Part shown: positions 58,278 through 64,000 of the stretch, piece by piece
Numbering within the stretch: the first letter of the stretch is position 1
Layout of the letters: each line of letters begins with the position of its first letter
Assembly: GCA_015060535.1 (NCBI GenBank)
Contig: SUYH01000005.1
Span: 1-64,000 of the forward strand
From: Prevotella sp.
GTDB lineage: Bacteria; Bacteroidota; Bacteroidia; Bacteroidales; Bacteroidaceae
Length of the DNA: 64,000 bases
Direction: 5' to 3'
The notes under the pieces: model-generated
Told to the model about the DNA's origin: nothing
Databases searched by the model: none
The model's input: the letters and a program-made list of their open reading frames with translations, nothing else
Position numbers and translations under genes: made by a program

Positions 58278-59731
58278 CAGTTTTGCTTATTCCTATTGTA
58301 AATGATGCTGATACGCACCGGAACATGCTTGTTCTCGCTGCCTCCTACCAGCCGCACGCTGTTGACATTCATCTCGTTGGAAACGGTAGAGACGGTGGTC
58401 GACGTGGATGAGGCAGAGGTCTCTACCTGAACGGGAATAAGCACTACCTTGTTCCAGTTCTCCGTTGTGTAGCGTTTCGCCCACATGTGGTTGATGAGCG
58501 AAGACAGGTTGTTGAACGTATAAGTCTTATACGTCGTGTTGAACGTAGCGAGATAGGATGTCTTGTTGTTGGGCACCTTGTTCTCCTCGAAGAACGTATA
58601 GAGGCTGTCGGCGGTGACCATGAGGACACTGGTGGGTTCCTCGAGGATGATGTCGCTCCAGCGGCTCTTGTCGTTCATGCGGTGGAACACGATGCGGGCC
58701 GACGTGATGGTGTCGTTCTCGTGGTTCAGCTTGATCTGCTCGACGGGGAGCGTCACCTCGGTATAGATGCCGGCGGGCGTCTTCAGATAGGTGCACTCGT
58801 TGTCGGCTACGAGTTTGTCGATGCCTTCCTTGTTGTTGGATATATGGGTGGTCTGGAGCACCTCTTCGGAGGAGTTGAACGAAGCAGATTCGACATACAG
58901 CAAGTCGCCAATCTCGTAGTGGTAATAGACCAGAACCTGAACGTAGGCCACCTCAGTCATGACACCCAGACCATCGCGAATCTGGAAGTAGAAACCGGGA
59001 CACACATTGCGGGTGAAGGCCTGCGAGTTCTTGAAATACTCTGGGTGGGCATAGTACTGCTGCATGATGTATGTGCCGTAGTTGTTATAGAGCTCACCAT
59101 CGCGAGAGGTATAGGGGTCGTTCAGACGGATCTCGAAGTTCTCGTAGTAGCCCCGAATGTTATGGATGTTGCGCAGACTGTCGCTCTTGGTGAGGTCGAC
59201 CATCGAATAGACGGCATCCTGACGAATAGCATTATTATCAGTGCGTAGATAGCCTTTCGTTGCGGGGTCGAAATTGGTGTAATAGGTGCCGCTCTCCTCA
59301 ATAGGCTTGATGAGCTCGCGCATAGTGAGGTGCATAGCGGCCAAAGAGTCGCCCTGATAGCTGTTGACAACGACGCGCACGAAGCAGGAGTCGCAGATGG
59401 GCTCGAACTTGCCGCTCTGGTTGGCAATGGTCTGCTTGTCGGGGAAAATCTTAGAAGCTTGTTTCTCCAGAATGTGGAACTGCGTCATGAAGTCGCTGGT
59501 AATGTAGGTTCCGGTCTCGGGATCCTTCAGGCGGCCAATATAGCTGTATACGCTGCGCGACAGCACGGAGTCGGCCTTGATGGAGCGTGTGGAAACGACA
59601 AAAGTGTCGGTCGTGACGTCGAACTTGTCGGCAGGAGTGGTCAGCGTGTTACCAATGCGGTCGGTGCTGTCACTGCATGAAGTGATGGCTACAATGAACA
59701 GCGCAATCACTGCGATGATTATTTTTCTCAT
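58277..59731 (-). CDS. DUF4270 lipoprotein
   Basis: A 484-residue lipoprotein with lipobox AITSC (Cys19) and the DUF4270 body: DKFDVTTDTFVVSTRSIKADSVL-type opening, SYIGRLKDPETGTYITSDF and SCFVRVVVNSYQGDSLAAM. Families of this type are secreted Bacteroidetes proteins of unknown role. It follows the glycogen synthase-domain gene by 51 bases, the conserved order glgA-DUF4270 in this phylum, and is coupled to the downstream 43-residue gene. Confidence 0.88.
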   Translation of the reverse strand: MRKIIIAVIALFIVAITSCSDSTDRIGNTLTTPADKFDVTTDTFVVSTRSIKADSVLSRSVYSYIGRLKDPETGTYITSDFMTQFHILEKQASKIFPDKQTIANQSGKFEPICDSCFVRVVVNSYQGDSLAAMHLTMRELIKPIEESGTYYTNFDPATKGYLRTDNNAIRQDAVYSMVDLTKSDSLRNIHNIRGYYENFEIRLNDPYTSRDGELYNNYGTYIMQQYYAHPEYFKNSQAFTRNVCPGFYFQIRDGLGVMTEVAYVQVLVYYHYEIGDLLYVESASFNSSEEVLQTTHISNNKEGIDKLVADNECTYLKTPAGIYTEVTLPVEQIKLNHENDTITSARIVFHRMNDKSRWSDIILEEPTSVLMVTADSLYTFFEENKVPNNKTSYLATFNTTYKTYTFNNLSSLINHMWAKRYTTENWNKVVLIPVQVETSASSTSTTVSTVSNEMNVNSVRLVGGSENKHVPVRISIIYNRNKQN

Positions 59732-59782
59732 CTTTGAAGTTGCTTAGTCTTAATGATATTATCCTTGAAATACTACTCTTGT

Positions 59783-60580
59783 TTATATCTTCTCGTAAAA
59801 ATCTTCGTATGCGTCCTTGAAGTCCTCACCGGGATAGGCGAGGGTGGGGATGTTGGCATCCTTGGCATACTGGAACAGCTCCTTGTTGGCGCTCTTGTTG
59901 GCAGCGATGACACCATCGCTATAGTCGATGGCCAGCTTACCTAGCTCGACGAAATCGAAGTTGTCGTTGTACTTCTTCAGCAGCGAAGACTTAGCATCGC
60001 GGAACTCAACGCACTGCTTGAAATTGCTGCCCAGATCGGACTTCAGCGTGTTGGTGAACAGCGAGGTGACGACCTTGGTATTGGCAAACGAGGGCTCCTC
60101 GTTGTAGGCGGTCTTAATGTAGAGAGGCACTACGGCACCCATCCAGCCCTGAACGTGGATGATGTCGGGAACCCAGCGGAGCTTCTTCACCGTCTCCAGC
60201 ACACCACGCGCAAAGAAAATGGCGCGTTCACCGTTGTCGGCATACTCTTGACCCGTCTCGTCGGCCGTCATGTGGCGCTTCGAGAAATAGTCGTCATTAT
60301 CAATGAAATAAACTTGGATGCGCGTCTGCGCAATAGAGGCTACCTTGATGATCAGAGGGTGATCAGTATCGTCGATAATCAGGTTCATACCAGACAGACG
60401 AATGACCTCGTGAAGTTGGCCGCGACGCTCGTTGATGGTACCCCATTTGGGCATGAACGTACGAATCTCGTGACCATTCTCCAGCATAGCCTGCGGGAGA
60501 GCTTTACCCATGAGCGAGAGCTCGGTATCGGGAACGTAAGGAACGATCTCCTGGTTGATGAACAGAATCTTTTTTGCCAT
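59783..60580 (-). CDS. Glycogen/starch synthase N-terminal (GT5) domain protein
   Basis: A 265-residue protein equal to the N-terminal Rossmann half of GT5 glycogen synthases: KKILFINQEIVPYVPDTELS, then GHEIRTFMPKWG, IDNDDYF, PDIIHVQGWMGAVVPLYI and DYSDGVIAANKS. The C-terminal half with the nucleotide-sugar site is missing, which is the normal form in Bacteroidales, where it stands next to panC. Whether it makes glycogen alone is doubtful. The start at 60580 follows MAKK; the longer frame to 60604 is rejected. Confidence 0.85.
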   Translation of the reverse strand: MAKKILFINQEIVPYVPDTELSLMGKALPQAMLENGHEIRTFMPKWGTINERRGQLHEVIRLSGMNLIIDDTDHPLIIKVASIAQTRIQVYFIDNDDYFSKRHMTADETGQEYADNGERAIFFARGVLETVKKLRWVPDIIHVQGWMGAVVPLYIKTAYNEEPSFANTKVVTSLFTNTLKSDLGSNFKQCVEFRDAKSSLLKKYNDNFDFVELGKLAIDYSDGVIAANKSANKELFQYAKDANIPTLAYPGEDFKDAYEDFYEKI

Positions 60581-60601
60581 ATTGGTGCTATTAATCCTTT
60601 G

Positions 60602-60609
60602 CAAAGTTA
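60602..60609 (-). promoter_or_regulatory. -7 element of the glycogen synthase-domain gene
   Basis: TAACTTTG on the minus strand, 21 bases before the ATG; -33 not clear. Confidence 0.6.
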
Positions 60610-60766
60610 CGAAAAATAATTCACAAATCCGAAGAAACGTGCACTTTTAAGGATTTTTAGCCCCTATTTTGGCATATTTTTATGATATTTTTTCCTTATT
60701 TGCTAAAAATGTTGTTATTTTGCACCCGCAAAACGATGACCTATAGGGTTAATAGATAGAAAATTG

Positions 60767-61621
60767 ATGAAAGTATTTAATAAGATTGTGGATCTTCAGA
60801 ACCAGCTTTTTGAAGATCGCAAGCAGGGAAAAGAGATTGGTCTGGTACCTACGATGGGCGCACTGCATGAAGGACATGCATCGCTGGTACGTCGTAGCGT
60901 GAAGGAGAACGGGATAACGGTGGTTTCGGTGTTTGTCAATCCGACGCAGTTTAACGACAAGAACGACCTGAAGAACTATCCACGTACGCTGGACGCTGAC
61001 TGTCAGCTGCTGGACGAGTGTGGTGCAGACTACGTGCTGGCGCCATCGGTGGAGGAAATGTATCCTACCCCCGACAAGCGACAGTTTGAATATCCGCCTG
61101 TATCGACCGTGATGGAGGGCGCACATCGTCCCGGCCACTTCAATGGCGTATGCCAGGTGGTGAGCCGACTGTTCTATATCGTGAAGCCTACAAGGGCTTA
61201 CTTCGGTGAGAAAGACTGGCAGCAGATAGCCGTCGTGAAGCAGATGGTGCGCCACTTGGGACTGCAGGTGCAGATTGTAGAGTGTGACATCGTTCGCGAT
61301 AAGGACGGACTGGCCAAGAGCTCGCGCAACACGCTGCTGGCAGCCGATGAGCGTGCCATTGCGCCCAATATCTACAAGGCACTGAAGGCGAGCGTGACTT
61401 ATGCCAAGAAGCATACGGTGAAGGAGACGCACGACAAGGTGGTCAGCGATATCAATGCGGTAGAGGGGTTGGACGTAGAGTATTTCTCAATCGTCGACGG
61501 CAACACGCTGCAGAATATTGAGAACTGGGACGACACACCCTATGTGGTGGGTTGCATCACCGTATATTGCGGTAAGACGCCCATACGTTTAATTGACCAT
61601 ATCAAATATAAGGAATCATGA
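60767..61621 (+). CDS. panC: Pantothenate synthetase
   Basis: A 284-residue PanC, joining pantoate and beta-alanine with ATP. Motifs: [18 protein letters not shown] (HxGH-type site), [44 protein letters not shown] and SSRNTLL. The start is the ATG at 60767; the frame begins three bases earlier at TTG. It overlaps panD by 4 bases. It is divergent from the glycogen synthase-domain gene. Catalytic residues are intact. Confidence 0.96.
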   Translation: MKVFNKIVDLQNQLFEDRKQGKEIGLVPTMGALHEGHASLVRRSVKENGITVVSVFVNPTQFNDKNDLKNYPRTLDADCQLLDECGADYVLAPSVEEMYPTPDKRQFEYPPVSTVMEGAHRPGHFNGVCQVVSRLFYIVKPTRAYFGEKDWQQIAVVKQMVRHLGLQVQIVECDIVRDKDGLAKSSRNTLLAADERAIAPNIYKALKASVTYAKKHTVKETHDKVVSDINAVEGLDVEYFSIVDGNTLQNIENWDDTPYVVGCITVYCGKTPIRLIDHIKYKES

Positions 61622-61962
61622 TGATAGAAGTTTTGAAATCGAAGCTGCATTGCGTGACAGTGACGGAGGCTAACCTGAACTACATGGGGAGCATTACTAT
61701 CGACGAGGACTTGATGGATGCGGCCAATATGATTGCCGGCGAGAAGGTGCAGGTGCTCGACAACAATAATGGTGAGCGTTTCGAGACGTATATCATCAAG
61801 GGTGAGCGCGGTTCGGGCTGCATCTGTCTGAACGGTGCTGCTGCGCGCAGGGTGCAGGTGGGCGACACCATTATCATCATCTCGTACGCCCTGATGGACT
61901 TCGAGGAGGCGAAGCAGTTTAAGCCCACAGTGATTTTCCCCAAAGAGGGGAACACATTATAA
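61618..61962 (+). CDS. panD: Aspartate 1-decarboxylase
   Basis: A 114-residue PanD proenzyme that makes beta-alanine. The self-cleavage site Gly-Ser is in [15 protein letters not shown] (residues 24-25), which forms the pyruvoyl group. Other landmarks are [23 protein letters not shown] and the Tyr in IISYALM. It overlaps panC (ATGA), so the two vitamin B5 enzymes are cotranslated. A strong hairpin follows. Confidence 0.96.
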   Translation: MMIEVLKSKLHCVTVTEANLNYMGSITIDEDLMDAANMIAGEKVQVLDNNNGERFETYIIKGERGSGCICLNGAAARRVQVGDTIIIISYALMDFEEAKQFKPTVIFPKEGNTL

Positions 61963-61997
61963 AAAAACCGCTCAAGATTATATCCTGAGCGGTTTTT
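61961..61997. terminator. Bidirectional terminator
   Basis: AAAAAACCGCTCA (61961-61973), 11-base loop, TGAGCGGTTTTTT (61985-61997): a perfect stem flanked by A and T runs, between panD and the convergent biotin carrier gene. Confidence 0.92.
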
Positions 61998-62027
61998 TAA
62001 ATTCTTAAATTCTTTAATTTTTTAATT

Positions 62028-62459
62028 CTACTCAATCACCACGAGTGCATCGTCTTCCATGACACTCTGGCCGGCCTGAACCAAGACGGCGGTAACCTTA
62101 CCGTCCTTCTCGGCTTCGATGTTGTTGGCCATCTTCATGGCTTCCAGCACGACCAGCGTGTCGCCAGCCTTCACCTCGTCACCGACACTCACCTCAACGG
62201 AGGTGATGGTGCCAGGCAGCGGTGACTTGACGGCATTGTTGGTGTTGACGTTGGCAGAGGCAGCAGGAGCGCTGCTCTCAGCGGCCTCAGTCTTGGGCTT
62301 GCCCAGCACAACCTTCTTCTTCTCGGGTTCAGCCTCGGGCTCCCATTCTACCTTGTACTCTTCGCCATTCACGATGACGACAACTTGGTTTTCTACGATA
62401 TCACCGATGGCTACCTCATACTGGTTGCCATTGATGGTGTACTTATATTCTTTCTTCAT
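62028..62459 (-). CDS. Biotin carboxyl carrier (biotin/lipoyl attachment) protein
   Basis: A 143-residue biotin carrier. The N-terminal part (KEYKYTINGNQYEVAIGDI) is followed by an Ala/Pro/Glu linker and a C-terminal biotinyl domain with the biotin Lys in VLEAMKMANNI (about residue 108) and PLPGTITSVEVSVGDEV before it. It belongs to a decarboxylase/carboxylase complex with the carboxyltransferase encoded upstream. Such clusters make methylmalonyl-CoA decarboxylase or propionyl-CoA carboxylase in Bacteroidales. Confidence 0.93.
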   Translation of the reverse strand: MKKEYKYTINGNQYEVAIGDIVENQVVVIVNGEEYKVEWEPEAEPEKKKVVLGKPKTEAAESSAPAASANVNTNNAVKSPLPGTITSVEVSVGDEVKAGDTLVVLEAMKMANNIEAEKDGKVTAVLVQAGQSVMEDDALVVIE

Positions 62460-62471
62460 GCTCTGTCTGTT

Positions 62472-62621
62472 TTATGGATGTTCTGTCATTGTGAGGGCGT
62501 AACCATTCCACTGGGTTTGCTTCTCGGCAATCGTAATGATGCCGGGCTCCTTGTCGTGGACGTTGTTGCCCTTGAACTCGTAAAGTGCCATCGCAATGGC
62601 TGCATAAACTTCGTTCTTCAT
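62472..62621 (-). CDS. OadG-tail-like small protein
   Basis: A 49-residue protein: MKNEVYAAIAMALYEFKGNN, then VHDKEPGIITIAEKQTQWNG and YALTMTEHP. The VHDxExxxITI and W-NG pattern resembles the cytoplasmic C-terminal tail of OadG (decarboxylase gamma subunits), but the membrane helix is absent. Its place between carboxyltransferase and biotin carrier genes is the place of OadG in related clusters. It may be a real soluble linker subunit or a truncated one. It is too short to be found by size-limited gene calling. Confidence 0.75.
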   Translation of the reverse strand: MKNEVYAAIAMALYEFKGNNVHDKEPGIITIAEKQTQWNGYALTMTEHP

Positions 62622-62655
62622 AATTGTCAATTTTCAATTATCAATTGTCAATTAC
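62622..62655. repeat. AT-rich short tandem repeat
   Basis: Repeated TCAATT units (AATTGTCAATTTTCAATTAT, then CAATTGTCAATTAC) with a period of about 10-11 bp fill the gap between the OadG-like and carboxyltransferase genes. Confidence 0.7.
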
Positions 62656-64000
62656 ATAGGAATGTTACCGTGCTTCTTGGCGGGCAGAGCATCACGCTTA
62701 GTAGCCAACTGAGCCAGAGCGCGACAGATGCGGAAACGCGTGTTGCGAGGCTCGATGACATCGTCGATATAGCCGTACTTGGCAGCCTGATAGGGGTTGG
62801 CGAAGAGCTCGTTATACTCTTCCTCCTTCTCAGCGATGAAGGCCTTAACGTCCTCACCAGCTTCCTTCTTAGCCTTAGCTTCCTTAGCGTAGAGCACTGC
62901 AGCAGCACCCGATGCACCCATCACAGCAATCTCGGCTGAGGGCCATGCATAGTTCAGGTCGGTGTGGAGCTGCTTAGAACCCATCACGATGTGTGAACCA
63001 CCATACGACTTACGCAGGGTAACGGTAATCTTGGGCACTGTAGCCTCACCATAAGCATAGAGCAGCTGGGCACCGTGCAAGATGACTGCGTTGTACTCCT
63101 GACCGGTACCGGGCAGGAATCCGGGAACGTCGACGAGCGATACGATAGGAATATTGAAAGCATCGCAGAAACGTACGAAACGGGCACCCTTACGAGAAGC
63201 GTTAACATCGAGCACACCAGCATAGCAAGAGGGCTGGTTGGCAACGATACCTACGCTCTGACCGTTGAAACGGGCAAAACCTACGATGATGTTCTTGGCG
63301 AACTTAGGCTGTACCTCGAAGAACTCGTTGTCGTCGGTGATAGCCGTGATGACCTTGTACATATCGTATGCCTCGTTGGGGTTCTCGGGGATAATCTCGT
63401 TGAGCGAATCCTCCAGACGGTCGATGGGGTCGGAGCACTTCTTGCGAGGAGCCAGCTCCATGTTGTTGGAAGGAATATAGCTTAACAGGGTCTTCAGCAT
63501 CTCGACAGCCTCTTCCTCCGTCTTAGCGGTGAAGTGGGTAACACCCGACTTAGAGGCGTGAACCGAAGCACCACCCAGATGCTCCTGGTCGATGTCCTCG
63601 CCAGTAACGGTCTTTACCACCTTAGGACCGGTGAGGAACATGTATGACGTACCTTCCATCATCAGCGTGAAGTCGGTGAGGGCAGGGGAGTACACAGCAC
63701 CACCGGCGCAGGGACCGAAGATACCGCTGATCTGGGGAATCACACCTGAAGCCAGGATGTTACGCTCGAAGATCTCTGCATAACCGGCCAGCGCGTTGAT
63801 ACCTTCCTGGATACGTGCACCACCCGAGTCGTTGATACCAATCACGGGAGCACCCATCTTCATGGCCATATCCATCACCTTGCAGATCTTCTGGCTCATG
63901 GTTTCTGAAAGAGAACCGGCATGAACGGTGAAGTCCTGTGCGAAGATGAATACCAGACGGCCGTCGATCGTACCGCTACCAGCTACCACACCATCACCCA
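62652..64000 (-). CDS. Biotin-dependent carboxyltransferase subunit (partial)
   Basis: The last 449 residues of an acyl-CoA carboxyltransferase; the N-terminus lies outside the window. Motifs: VFIFAQDFTVHAGSLSE, INDSGGARIQEGINAL, YAEIFERNILASGVIPQISG, GPCAGGAVYSPALTDF, VDVPGFLPGTGQEYNAVILH-type and KSYGGSHIVMGSKQL. These fit PccB/MmdA (propionyl-CoA carboxylase beta or methylmalonyl-CoA decarboxylase alpha). The open frame from a GTG at 63989 is not the true start because coding continues to the edge. Carrier and OadG-tail genes follow. Confidence 0.93.
   Translation of the reverse strand, partial: GDGVVAGSGTIDGRLVFIFAQDFTVHAGSLSETMSQKICKVMDMAMKMGAPVIGINDSGGARIQEGINALAGYAEIFERNILASGVIPQISGIFGPCAGGAVYSPALTDFTLMMEGTSYMFLTGPKVVKTVTGEDIDQEHLGGASVHASKSGVTHFTAKTEEEAVEMLKTLLSYIPSNNMELAPRKKCSDPIDRLEDSLNEIIPENPNEAYDMYKVITAITDDNEFFEVQPKFAKNIIVGFARFNGQSVGIVANQPSCYAGVLDVNASRKGARFVRFCDAFNIPIVSLVDVPGFLPGTGQEYNAVILHGAQLLYAYGEATVPKITVTLRKSYGGSHIVMGSKQLHTDLNYAWPSAEIAVMGASGAAAVLYAKEAKAKKEAGEDVKAFIAEKEEEYNELFANPYQAAKYGYIDDVIEPRNTRFRICRALAQLATKRDALPAKKHGNIPM

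Overview
This window is chromosomal DNA from a member of the Bacteroidales, most likely a gut- or rumen-type Prevotellaceae (Prevotella/Segatella/Xylanibacter group). The evidence is: many promoters of the Bacteroidetes form (TTTG, 19 bp, TAnnTTTG); a short 290-residue primary sigma factor; Bacteroidetes-only families (DUF4421, DUF4270, DUF5686, smalltalk peptide, half-length GT5 glycogen synthase); BspA-like surface-protein remnants; and a carboxyltransferase/OadG-tail/biotin-carrier cluster. No tRNA, rRNA, CRISPR array or intact insertion sequence was seen. Family names rest on motif recognition by eye; no search was run.

Layout. 1-4.0 kb is accessory: two unrecognised proteins, two toxin-antitoxin-like pairs (DUF4160/DUF2442-HTH and small protein/PIN) lying between two copies of a 28-bp hairpin repeat, then a smalltalk peptide translationally coupled to an M15 peptidase. 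4-10.3 kb (minus) holds DUF4421 and a porin, imelysin, di-haem oxidoreductase, membrane-anchored protein operon. 10.4-17.6 kb is a signalling region: a hemerythrin-LuxR regulator faces an apparent minus-strand operon of ABC exporter, lipoprotein, RsbW-like kinase, STAS protein, RelA/SpoT-domain protein and LuxR regulator. 17.7-20 kb holds a lipoprotein and two deoxynucleoside kinases. 20-29 kb has addB, addA, DUF5686 and rpoD; 29-35.1 kb lon, tgt, lptF/G and a DEAD-box helicase; 35.2-41.3 kb a tRNA methyltransferase, 5'-nucleotidase/nudC/GH25 operon, DnaJ-like protein and kdsB. 41.4-45.1 kb has a MORN protein, a YhcH protein and glgB. 45.2-47.9 kb is a LytS/LytTR-type two-component pair; 48-51.6 kb dapA, an AraC regulator and a second RsbW/STAS module followed by a kinase-like ATPase.

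52.4-55.8 kb is a degraded accessory patch. Two copies of a 157-bp promoter-proximal/signal-peptide sequence begin broken BspA-like genes, separated by an AAA ATPase, small ORFs, a pseudogene, a perfect 16-bp inverted repeat and a 21-bp tandem repeat. 55.8-64 kb is housekeeping: uvrD/pcrA, a 43-residue coupled gene, DUF4270, the glycogen synthase domain, panC-panD, and a biotin-dependent decarboxylase/carboxylase cluster running off the right edge.

The best candidate for an undescribed system is the 10.4-17.6 kb locus, where envelope transport, partner-switching, a possible alarmone synthetase and two LuxR proteins with matching C-termini sit together. A second observation is a similar ~68-bp promoter cassette in front of two nucleotide-metabolism operons (near 19.96 and 39.75 kb).
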